64,000 bases of DNA from an uncultured Pelagibacteraceae bacterium (GTDB lineage: Bacteria; Pseudomonadota; Alphaproteobacteria; Pelagibacterales; Pelagibacteraceae). Positions 54,620-62,041 of this stretch are shown piece by piece (within the stretch, counting starts at the first letter, position 1; every line of letters begins with the position of its first letter). Both the position numbers and the translations under genes were made by a program. The stretch covers positions 62,001-126,000 of the forward strand of contig CABZDW010000001.1 of the NCBI GenBank assembly GCA_902524545.1, read 5' to 3'. The notes beneath the pieces were generated by a model. It did no database searches. It worked only from the letters and a program-made list of their open reading frames with translations, and had not been told where the DNA came from.

Positions 54620-56341
54620 TTATATGTTTGATAACCACATGGTCTCAAACGGTTTGAGTTTAAGAGATTTATTTAAAGAGTTTATTTTAGGATTAATAAT
54701 ATTTTTCCATTTATTATATTTTTTGTTTAATTTTGGGTATTGATCTACTGAGGAACAATTAGTAATTGACATAATTGTTTGCTTTTTATCTAGACTAATC
54801 CTTTTAAAACAAAATAATTTAGGTCCAAGATTAATATTTAATCTTTTTGAATTAGGGTGAAATGCTTTTTGTTTTCTCTTAATTTCTAATAATTTCCCAA
54901 TATTTTGATAAAAAATGCGTTGTTTAGATGTTTTATCACTTAATTTTTTTGTGATATTTTTGTAGTTCCATTTATATCTATTAACATCTCTATTATTACC
55001 AGTTATTACATACTTTGCTTCATCGTTAGCTTTTCCAAATAAAGAATTGAAATAAATAGCCGGAATACCCTCAAAAGAAATCATTATTGCATGAGCTGCA
55101 ATATACCGTTCTAAGAAAAATTTCCCATAAGGATCAGTGTCTGATTTTTTTAATGCATCAAAAATAGTGATATTTGCTTCATAAACTTTTTTAGATTTAT
55201 TTTTAATTTTTCTATACGAAAATTTTGATCCATTTTTTTTTAATCTTTTAAGAAAATCATTTAACGATTTTTTATTTAATATTCCTTCGGTAGGCCTCAT
55301 GCCAATACCATCGTGTGATGCAATGAAATTTAAATAACTATTCTGGAATTTAGCAGTGGGAAGTTTTTTACTCCATTTGTTGAGATATGAACTATTTTCA
55401 AATAAAAAAGCATGGATTAATAAGGGCGGAAGAGAAAAATTATAAATCCAGTTAGCCTCATCGTTTTTACCAAAATAACTTAAATTTTCTTTTTCTGGCA
55501 AATTTGTTTCTGTAATGATTATAGTTTCTACGTTTAAGAGATTACTGATAAGTCTAAATAATTTAACTATTTCATGAGTTTGTTTTAAATTTATACAGTT
55601 GGTACCATTTTTTTTCCAAAGATAAGCAATAGCATCTAATCTAAAAATTGTGACACCATTACTAACGAGGTGAACCATGATCTTAATAAATCTAAGAAGC
55701 ACTGATGGGTTCTTGAAATCCAAGTCTATTTGATCAGCACTAAAAGTTCGCCATAAATAATCCGATTTTCTAAAGATATCTATCTTTTTTAGTAATTTAT
55801 GATCTCTTGGTCTTACCACTTTAGATGTATTAAACCTAGAATTAACAGTTAAAAAATAATCTTTACCAGGTTTTTTTTTTTTAAGAAAATTTTTAAACCA
55901 CAAACCTCTTGCTGATGAGTGATTAATTACAATATCGGCCATCACATGACTAGATTTTGAAATCTTTTTTATATCAGACCAATTACCTATTCTTTTTTCT
56001 ATTTTATAATGATCTTTTACAGCAAAACCACTATCGCTACTAGAGGGATAAAAAGGTAAAAAATGAATAGCATCAAAATATTTATTTAAATTTTTTTTAA
56101 AAAAATTTTGAAAAACTTTAATTGAACTTTTTTGATTTGAATTAATGTTATCTCCATAACATATTACTAATGAAGTTTTTTCTGAAATAGTAAGTTTTTT
56201 TTTTGAGTTATTTTGATTAAATTTTTTGATTATTTGAATTATTTGATCTTTTAAATGATTAATATCTTTTTTATCTAAAGAAGGTTTGTAAATAGACCTT
56301 AGTATATAACTAATCTTTTTTTGGTTTTTTTGAAATAGCAT
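54620..56341 (-). CDS. GH13 sucrose-phosphorylase-like enzyme, probably glucosylglycerate phosphorylase
   Basis: 573 residues. 'LPFYPSSSDSGFAVKDHY' near 95-112 is the GH13_18 phosphorylase signature. The catalytic set is intact: Asp236 ('FRLDAIAY', nucleophile), Glu278 ('ITETN', acid/base) and Asp344 ('ASHDGIG'). No signal peptide, so cytosolic. Its position, sharing one base with the glucosylphosphoglycerate synthase gene, favours reversible phosphorolysis of glucosylglycerate to glucose-1-phosphate and glycerate over sucrose phosphorylase. Specificity should be tested. Confidence 0.8.
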   Translation of the reverse strand: MLFQKNQKKISYILRSIYKPSLDKKDINHLKDQIIQIIKKFNQNNSKKKLTISEKTSLVICYGDNINSNQKSSIKVFQNFFKKNLNKYFDAIHFLPFYPSSSDSGFAVKDHYKIEKRIGNWSDIKKISKSSHVMADIVINHSSARGLWFKNFLKKKKPGKDYFLTVNSRFNTSKVVRPRDHKLLKKIDIFRKSDYLWRTFSADQIDLDFKNPSVLLRFIKIMVHLVSNGVTIFRLDAIAYLWKKNGTNCINLKQTHEIVKLFRLISNLLNVETIIITETNLPEKENLSYFGKNDEANWIYNFSLPPLLIHAFLFENSSYLNKWSKKLPTAKFQNSYLNFIASHDGIGMRPTEGILNKKSLNDFLKRLKKNGSKFSYRKIKNKSKKVYEANITIFDALKKSDTDPYGKFFLERYIAAHAIMISFEGIPAIYFNSLFGKANDEAKYVITGNNRDVNRYKWNYKNITKKLSDKTSKQRIFYQNIGKLLEIKRKQKAFHPNSKRLNINLGPKLFCFKRISLDKKQTIMSITNCSSVDQYPKLNKKYNKWKNIINPKINSLNKSLKLKPFETMWLSNI

Positions 56342-57561
56342 TAAGAATGTTTTTTATTATCATCATTAACTACTTTTTCAAGTCTTCCTAGAAAATCTGG
56401 TATGGCACTTTTTACTCTGCTCCATGTTGGTATAAAAGGAGTATCCATGGGATTTTGGATAAATGCTTCTCCAGCTTTCATTATGTTTATTGCAAATAAC
56501 TCAACAGCTTTTTCTTCTGTGTGTGAGTCTAATTTTAGACCATTCATTGCTGCATCACTTCTATAAATATCAATAAGATCAAGAGCAGATCTATAATATG
56601 TTGCTTTTAACGATCTAAATTTCTCTCTACTAAACGTATTACCTTGTGTAGCCAACTTTTTAATAAATGTTTTAATTATATCAATTGACATTCTAGATAA
56701 TCCTTTGGTTTCATCATCAATGGATAAAACTTGATGTTTATGATCGTATGTGTCAGCCAAATCAACCTGACAAATATTTTGAGGAGAAAAACTTCTTTGC
56801 ATTTCAGATAAAATTCCTACTTCTATTCCCCAATCTGAAGAAATTCTCAACTCTGGCAAAACATTTCTTCTAAACGAAAACTCTCCAGCTAAAGGGTATT
56901 TGAAGGATTTCATAAAATTTAAGTAATCACTTTTACCAATAGTTTTCTCTAAAGCTGTTAATAAAGGGAAAACAAGTAATCTTGCAACTCTGCCATTCAT
57001 TTTGTTATTAGCTACCCTTGGATAGTATCCCTTACAAAACTCAAAATTAAAAAGGGGATTTACAACTGGATAAAAAAGTTTTGCAAGCATTCTTCTATCA
57101 TAAGTTTTTATATCACAATCATGCAAAGCAACTGAACGAGCAGTATCTCTTGCAATACACATACCTATGCAATACCAAACATTCCTTCCTTTTCCAAGTT
57201 CACTGGGGGCAAGATTATTTTTTTTTAATTCTTGATCCAGTTTCTTTAGTCCAGGTCCTTCATTCCACAAAAGAGAGAAAGGGGTTTTTAATTTTTTAAA
57301 AAATCTCCAAGCTTTTTTTGCTTGGGTTTCGTTGGCTTTATCTAAACCAACAATTACGTGATCTAAATATTTAGTTTTACTTATCTCATCTACGATTTTT
57401 GGCAAAGCTGATCCCTCTAATTCTGAATAAAGACAAGGAAGAATCAGCTCCATCTTTCTTTCTTTAGAGAATTTTAGTAAATCTTTTTCGATTTCACTAG
57501 TAGATCTAGTTCCAAAGTCATGTAAAGTTGAAATTATTCCATTTTGAGAAAAGTCGCCCAT
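56341..57561 (-). CDS. gpgS: Glucosyl-3-phosphoglycerate synthase
   Basis: 406 residues of GT-A type glycosyltransferases of the GpgS/mannosylglycerate-synthase-like group. 'LPCLYSELEGSALPKIVDEI' near 41-60, 'GKGRNVWYCIGMCIARD' and the DxD motif Asp148-Cys-Asp150 ('LHDCDIKTY'). Transfers glucose from an NDP-glucose to 3-phosphoglycerate. Glucosylglycerate is a nitrogen-free compatible solute, suited to nitrogen-poor seawater. Between gpgP-like and GH13 genes in one reverse operon. Confidence 0.88.
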   Translation of the reverse strand: MGDFSQNGIISTLHDFGTRSTSEIEKDLLKFSKERKMELILPCLYSELEGSALPKIVDEISKTKYLDHVIVGLDKANETQAKKAWRFFKKLKTPFSLLWNEGPGLKKLDQELKKNNLAPSELGKGRNVWYCIGMCIARDTARSVALHDCDIKTYDRRMLAKLFYPVVNPLFNFEFCKGYYPRVANNKMNGRVARLLVFPLLTALEKTIGKSDYLNFMKSFKYPLAGEFSFRRNVLPELRISSDWGIEVGILSEMQRSFSPQNICQVDLADTYDHKHQVLSIDDETKGLSRMSIDIIKTFIKKLATQGNTFSREKFRSLKATYYRSALDLIDIYRSDAAMNGLKLDSHTEEKAVELFAINIMKAGEAFIQNPMDTPFIPTWSRVKSAIPDFLGRLEKVVNDDNKKHS

Positions 57562-57570
57562 ATACGAATT

Positions 57571-58380
57571 TTAGACATTATAATTTATTTTAGCTAGAGC
57601 TTTTTTAACCACATCAGCCCAGCCTTCAGGTGATGGCATATTAGAAAATATCAAATTATCTATGTTTATTTGATCTAACTTAAATTTATCATTAAATACT
57701 AAACAGGGGACATCACAGCTTTTCAACATATCTAAGTCATTATAATTATCACCAACTGCAATTGACTTAATTTTATATTCTGTTTTCTTTAAAATTTTTA
57801 TTACTTTATTCATTGATTTTACTTTATTAATATTATCACAGAGATTTATAACACGCCCCCCTTCTTGAAGGGTTAATGAATTAGAATTTAAAATTTTTGA
57901 TAATTTATTTTGTTCATTTTTATCACCCTTAAACAAAAAAGGTGAAGTATATTTTCTATTCAAAGCATTTTTAAGTTTATCATCTTTTTGGCCAAATATT
58001 ATTTCTTGTTCTTTTTTGCTAATTTTAGAAATTTGAATACATTTATTTTTTAATTGTTCAGGTACTTTATCATTAAAAATTTTAATCAATTCTTCTTTCT
58101 CTCTGCTCAGAACAATCTTATCAGGAAAATTAGTATTAATTAGATTTAACCCTTGTATTAAAGATCCATTTTCAGAAATATATGGAAGCTTAACACCAAG
58201 TTCTTCATTAAATTTTTCAATTTCTTTTTCGGTTTTACTTGAATTTGGAATTATAATTATTCCATGATCTACAAGGCTTACAATATAATCTTTTATTGTG
58301 TCAAATTTAAAAGTATCTCTATGTAAAAGCGAACCATCTAAGTCTGTAAAGATTGCCACTTTTAAATTTTTTTTCATCAT
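57571..58380 (-). CDS. Glucosyl/mannosyl-3-phosphoglycerate phosphatase (HAD family)
   Basis: 269 residues of the HAD-IIB type. Motif I is Asp13-Leu-Asp15 ('FTDLDGSLL'), motif II 'IPNSSKTEKEI', motif IV 'AVGDNYNDLDML', as in MpgP. Removes phosphate from glucosyl-3-phosphoglycerate to give glucosylglycerate. First gene of the reverse operon; its promoter lies in the 191-base gap shared with the divergent sugar-phosphate cyclase. Confidence 0.87.
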   Translation of the reverse strand: MMKKNLKVAIFTDLDGSLLHRDTFKFDTIKDYIVSLVDHGIIIIPNSSKTEKEIEKFNEELGVKLPYISENGSLIQGLNLINTNFPDKIVLSREKEELIKIFNDKVPEQLKNKCIQISKISKKEQEIIFGQKDDKLKNALNRKYTSPFLFKGDKNEQNKLSKILNSNSLTLQEGGRVINLCDNINKVKSMNKVIKILKKTEYKIKSIAVGDNYNDLDMLKSCDVPCLVFNDKFKLDQINIDNLIFSNMPSPEGWADVVKKALAKINYNV

Positions 58381-58538
58381 TCAAATTACAATAAATATGT
58401 TTATAAACACTTCTAAAATTTACATTTTTCGAGCAAATTTATAAAATTGACCTAAAAATTTAATATTTTTGATCTTATAAGAATTTCTACTTGAGGATGA
58501 ATTTAATAATTAAAATATGTTATGAGACATAGTGCGTT

Positions 58539-58566
58539 TTGACTTAAAAAAAAAATATTTTAAACA
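58539..58566 (+). promoter_or_regulatory. Possible promoter of the sugar-phosphate cyclase gene
   Basis: TTGACT (58539-58544), 16-base spacer that includes a run of ten A, TAAACA (58561-58566). The start of transcription would fall close to the ATG at 58572, again giving a leaderless type mRNA; no ribosome site is visible. The -10 match is modest. The rest of the 191-base gap (58381-58571) shows no RNA-like structure. Confidence 0.4.
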
Positions 58567-58571
58567 GAATT

Positions 58572-60311
58572 ATGGTCTCTGAAAAAATTATCAATTTTTC
58601 AAAATATTTTATCTTAAATAAAAAAAACATCCCAAACGACCAGAATTTATTGGAAAATTTTGTCAACAACAATCACTTTGAAGATCTATTGATCAGTTTA
58701 GCTAAAGTAGATCCCTACGACTTCAAAATATCTGATGAATTTTTAAAATTAAACGCAATTTCTTCGTTACCTCATTTAAGAATACTAAAAACTTCCTTAA
58801 ACTTGACTACTGAAAGGTTTATTCTTGAACTCTCTTATTTAGTATCACCTTTTAATAAAAATTTATCCACAGAATTAAAACTTTTATCTTCAAAAATTAG
58901 TAACACAAATTTCGGAAGTGCAAAATTAATTTCAAACTTACTTAATAGTTCAAAAAATTTGTTTTATAAGAAACTTATTTTAGATTTTGAGCAAAAAAAT
59001 CCTTTAGCACTATATCCAACCTCTAGTTACAGAAATTCAAGCGGACATGTTGTAAGTTCAAATGATTATCAACAGATAGAAGCAACTATGAACCTAAACA
59101 CTTTTACATCAATTAAAGTAGAGGAGAATACATTAAATATCAATAATCCTCTTTTAAGAGATAATTATAAATCGTTTGGAAGATGTGTTTGTTTAATAGA
59201 CCAAAACATTGACGATAATTATGGAGTAGAAATTGAAAATTATTTTAATCATCATTCAATTATTTTAGAAAAGCTTGTTTATAGAGCTATGGAAGTTGAT
59301 AAGCATATAAAAAATGTTGAAAGGATAGTCGAGGATTTTAGAAAGTTAGGTGTAAATAGAAACGAACCTATTCTAATAATTGGTGGGGGAGTTATAGGAG
59401 ATATTGGAGCTTTTGCTGCATCTATTTATCATCGAAGTACTCCATATATAATGTTGTCAACTTCAGTTGTGAGTGCAATAGATAGTGGACCTAGCCCAAG
59501 ATCTTGCTGTGATGCTGGTGGATTTAAAAATCTTTTGGGTTCTTTTCACGCTCCTGTGCTTAATATATCTGATCGTTCATTCTTTAAAAGTTTAAGAACT
59601 TCCTGGGTCCGTCACGGTATTGCTGAGATACATAAGATGGCTGTAATTAGAGATAAGGAATTATTTCATTTACTTGAAGATACAGGACTTGATTTAATGA
59701 AAACTCACTTTGGTACAATTAATTGCAAAACTCAGGACAAAATAGTTTCAAAATCAAAAAAAATAATTGGCTTATCTTTAAAAAGTTACGTTGAAAGTGA
59801 ATATGATAACTTACATGAAGTTCACAGCATTAGGGATCACGCATTTGGCCATGGACTAAGCGCAAATTTTGAGCTTAAAGCAGGATTATTACACGGACAT
59901 GCTATTAGTGTTGAAATGAATTTGAGTACTTTTATGTCTTACAAAAGAGGCTGGATAAATGAAAAAGATTTACATAGAATTTTTAAGTTATTTAGTGAAT
60001 ATGAACTAAGCTTATGGCATGATATTTTATTAGATGAAAAATGTATGAACGAGGGCTTTGATAAAATTTTGCAAAAAAGAGGAGGTAACTTAGCTATTCC
60101 AGTCCCAACTAGTATTGGAAAATGCAAATATATAAATGACTTAACAAAATCTGAGCTAAAGGAGATTATTCAGGAATATAAATCAGTAGTTTCAAAATAT
60201 CCAAGAAAGGGATTAGGTGTTGAACCACTTTGTTCAGATGCTGGCCTTGAAGACCCAGTAACTGTTTTTAAAACCGAGGAAAATATTTCAAAAGAAGCAA
60301 ATTTAAATTAA
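58572..60311 (+). CDS. Sugar-phosphate cyclase (dehydroquinate-synthase-like), possible C7-cyclitol synthase
   Basis: 579 residues. Residues ~175-540 are a dehydroquinate-synthase fold: NAD loop 'GGGVIGDIGAFAASIYHRSTPYI' at 271-293, metal-type residues Glu352 ('AEIHK'), His423 ('DHAFGH') and His441 ('LLHGHA'). The segment 'DSGPSPRSCCDAGGFKNLLGSFHAP' (304-328) and 'HGHAISVEM' differ from AroB and recall sedoheptulose-7-phosphate cyclases (valiolone-type). Residues 1-~175 are an unrecognised helical extension, making it ~200 longer than AroB. Probably not the shikimate enzyme. The next gene, a glycosyltransferase-like protein, starts five bases after its stop. Product unknown. Confidence 0.72.
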   Translation: MVSEKIINFSKYFILNKKNIPNDQNLLENFVNNNHFEDLLISLAKVDPYDFKISDEFLKLNAISSLPHLRILKTSLNLTTERFILELSYLVSPFNKNLSTELKLLSSKISNTNFGSAKLISNLLNSSKNLFYKKLILDFEQKNPLALYPTSSYRNSSGHVVSSNDYQQIEATMNLNTFTSIKVEENTLNINNPLLRDNYKSFGRCVCLIDQNIDDNYGVEIENYFNHHSIILEKLVYRAMEVDKHIKNVERIVEDFRKLGVNRNEPILIIGGGVIGDIGAFAASIYHRSTPYIMLSTSVVSAIDSGPSPRSCCDAGGFKNLLGSFHAPVLNISDRSFFKSLRTSWVRHGIAEIHKMAVIRDKELFHLLEDTGLDLMKTHFGTINCKTQDKIVSKSKKIIGLSLKSYVESEYDNLHEVHSIRDHAFGHGLSANFELKAGLLHGHAISVEMNLSTFMSYKRGWINEKDLHRIFKLFSEYELSLWHDILLDEKCMNEGFDKILQKRGGNLAIPVPTSIGKCKYINDLTKSELKEIIQEYKSVVSKYPRKGLGVEPLCSDAGLEDPVTVFKTEENISKEANLN

Positions 60312-60315
60312 TTAA

Positions 60316-61299
60316 ATGTATCAATTTGTAATCCCAATTCATCATGTGAATTGGAGCACAAGAGCAGTTCTTGAGGGTATTTATCAAAAATATAATCCAA
60401 AAAATATCTTTGTAATAACATCAGAAAATGAGATAAAAATTTTAAAAGACAAATCCAAAAATTGGAAAATTAAAAACTTAACCTTATTGGATGAGGATAA
60501 CTTTTTTTTAAAAAAATATGGTTTAACAAAAACTGACATTGTTTCGCAAATTACTCAAAACAAACCAAATTATACTCCCGGTTGGTTGTACCAACAAATT
60601 ATCAAATTAGGAGCCGATAATGTTATTAACGAAATAGACGAAGTTTTTATAGTATGGGACTCAGATTTGCTTCCAGTGAAATCTTGGCCGCTTGTCGATG
60701 AAAAAAAAGAAAAATTTGCCTTATTACAGGATAAATCATATGGAAATCAGGATGTTTTAAATTCATGGAAAAATTTGATTACAAATGTATTAGAGATAAA
60801 TCCAGTCCAAGATGTGAGGGGAACATTCACTTCACATCATATGATTTTTAAAAAAAAGTATTTAAAAAGTCTAAAATCAAAATTCAAACATCATTTCAAA
60901 TCAGATCAAAGTTGGATTGAATTAATAATAAAAGCCGCAAATATTTATGGCTCTTTTGGGGAATATTGGACATATGCTAGCTGGGTAAATCATATAAATA
61001 AAAACGACCTAAACTATTATCCTTACGAAGAATATGGTTTATCTACAGAGAGATTTTATGATAATGGAAATGGTATATTTTCTAAAAAATATAAAGAACA
61101 TATAAATTTTAATGATCAGGAGGATTTTTATCCTTCATACTCTTCAATATTAAATTTCATAGATAAAAACTATCAATCTCATCCATCTTCTCTATCGTTT
61201 GAAACAAATATTAGGCATACAAAAAAGAGAAGTGAAAGTATTCACCTTGAGGAAAAGAGGTCTATTTGGAGAGAAAAAAAAGCTTTTGATAGAGAGTAA
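60316..61299 (+). CDS. DUF6492-like putative glycosyltransferase
   Basis: 327 residues. 'YTPGWLYQQIIKLGADNVINEIDEVFIVWDSDLLPVKSW' near residues 91-128 has the 'WYxQQ..KL' and 'DSD' (metal-binding) pattern of DUF6492, GT-A-like proteins of unknown substrate. 'TSHHMIFKKKYL' and 'FGEYWTYASW' follow. Cytosolic. With the cyclase upstream it forms a two-gene unit that may make and glycosylate a cyclitol. The C-terminus is charged and probably disordered. Last forward gene before the tRNA-Leu island. Confidence 0.7.
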   Translation: MYQFVIPIHHVNWSTRAVLEGIYQKYNPKNIFVITSENEIKILKDKSKNWKIKNLTLLDEDNFFLKKYGLTKTDIVSQITQNKPNYTPGWLYQQIIKLGADNVINEIDEVFIVWDSDLLPVKSWPLVDEKKEKFALLQDKSYGNQDVLNSWKNLITNVLEINPVQDVRGTFTSHHMIFKKKYLKSLKSKFKHHFKSDQSWIELIIKAANIYGSFGEYWTYASWVNHINKNDLNYYPYEEYGLSTERFYDNGNGIFSKKYKEHINFNDQEDFYPSYSSILNFIDKNYQSHPSSLSFETNIRHTKKRSESIHLEEKRSIWREKKAFDRE

Positions 61300-61317
61300 G
61301 AAAATATAATAATATTT

Positions 61318-61464
61318 TTATCGAGTAAGAAGCAAAGTTTTCTTATTTTTTTTACTTTTTACCTTATTTTTTTGATCACAATATCTCTTAAAAGCATAAG
61401 CTGCTGATACACTACCAATTAGCATAAATTTTAATATCTTTAATTTAATGAGTTTTTTAATCAC
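61318..61464 (-). CDS. Possible small basic membrane-anchored protein
   Basis: 48 residues from a GTG at 61464 (or 35 from an internal ATG): a short hydrophobic stretch 'FMLIGSVSAAYAFK' followed by a Lys-rich tail. It begins two bases after the stop of the small membrane-protein gene at 61467-61670, which suggests coupling. Not recognised; could be chance in an AT-rich region. Confidence 0.25.
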   Translation of the reverse strand: MIKKLIKLKILKFMLIGSVSAAYAFKRYCDQKNKVKSKKNKKTLLLTR

Positions 61465-61466
61465 GG

Positions 61467-61670
61467 TTAAATATCAAATTTTTCTAGTAAGAAATTGATT
61501 ACTAAATTGTAGAAAAATACAAAACAAAAAATGTAGAAAAGAAAAATTATTCCTTTAGAATTAAAAATATATCCAGTTGAGGTTAAAAGCACAATAAACA
61601 GGCTAATTGATAAAGCGAGCTTTGATTGTGATTTTTTTTTTAAATGAGATTTAACAATATTTTTTTTCAT
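61467..61670 (-). CDS. Possible small two-helix membrane protein
   Basis: 67 residues: basic N-terminus, hydrophobic helices at about 18-35 and 40-60, C-terminal 'LLEKFDI'. No family recognised. It fills part of the 742-base stretch (61300-62041) that otherwise holds no certain gene. Length and membrane pattern support it, but no ribosome site is evident. Confidence 0.4.
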   Translation of the reverse strand: MKKNIVKSHLKKKSQSKLALSISLFIVLLTSTGYIFNSKGIIFLFYIFCFVFFYNLVINFLLEKFDI

Positions 61671-61774
61671 TATGTATAATGATAATTATTAAAGATATTT
61701 ATTCACTATTAATTTTGTCCTACCTGGACATTATAATTGTCCATCAATGTTTATAAAATATTTAAATAAATAAC

Positions 61775-61878
61775 AATTTTACTTATTAACCTTGTTCAAT
61801 TATAAATATTAGCATAAATACTCATGAAAATAACTCATGCCCTCGTGGTGAAATTGGTAGACACAAAGGACTTAAAAT
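61775..61878 (+). repeat. Left copy of tRNA-Leu promoter plus 5' half (attachment-site-like)
   Basis: 104 bases that recur at 63619-63722 with a constant offset of 1,844 and no gap. The upstream ~64 bases (probable tRNA promoter) have seven differences; the last 40 bases (61839-61878) are identical to positions 1-40 of tRNA-Leu(UAA), through the anticodon loop. After 61878 the sequence leaves the tRNA. This is what is left of a tRNA gene split by an insertion, or an att site. Confidence 0.9.
61839..61878 (+). pseudogene. tRNA-Leu(UAA) 5'-half fragment
   Basis: Exact match to the acceptor 5' strand, D-arm, anticodon 5' strand and loop of the intact gene at 63683. It lacks the variable arm, T-arm and 3' acceptor strand, so it cannot fold to a tRNA. 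Its promoter region is kept, so a half-tRNA or a transcript into the island may still be made. Confidence 0.9.
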
Positions 61879-61900
61879 AGTTTCAGTTGAGGAATTTCAG

Positions 61901-61920
61901 AGTCTCTAATAGTCTCTAAT
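61901..61920 (+). repeat. 10-base tandem repeat near left end of the element
   Basis: Two exact copies of AGTCTCTAAT with a partial third following (GGTCTTAAT). About 22 bases inside the left tRNA fragment. Could be a recombinase arm site or simple slippage. Confidence 0.6.
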
Positions 61921-62001
61921 GGTCTTAATCCCTTATAATCCTATAACTTTTTAAATCGTTGGATTATTTTTATTGGAAAATATGAATAATAAATTCTGTT
62001 A

Positions 62002-62036
62002 AACTAGTAGCAAACTAGTAGCCAGAGAGATAAAAT
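62002..62036 (+). repeat. 35-base direct repeat, copy 1 (arm-site-like)
   Basis: Contains ACTAGTAG twice (62003 and 62014, 11 bases apart), then CCAGAGAGATAAAAT. It ends five bases before the ATG of the cargo gene, so its 3' part (AGAGAGAT) could also serve as ribosome site. Copy 2 at 63579-63613 has the same order with four or so changes. Confidence 0.8.
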
Positions 62037-62041
62037 TTTAT

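Noticed and set aside
58572-60311. Calling the cyclase aroB
   Set aside because: Central segment and length differ clearly from AroB, and there is a long N-terminal extension; kept as a general sugar-phosphate cyclase.
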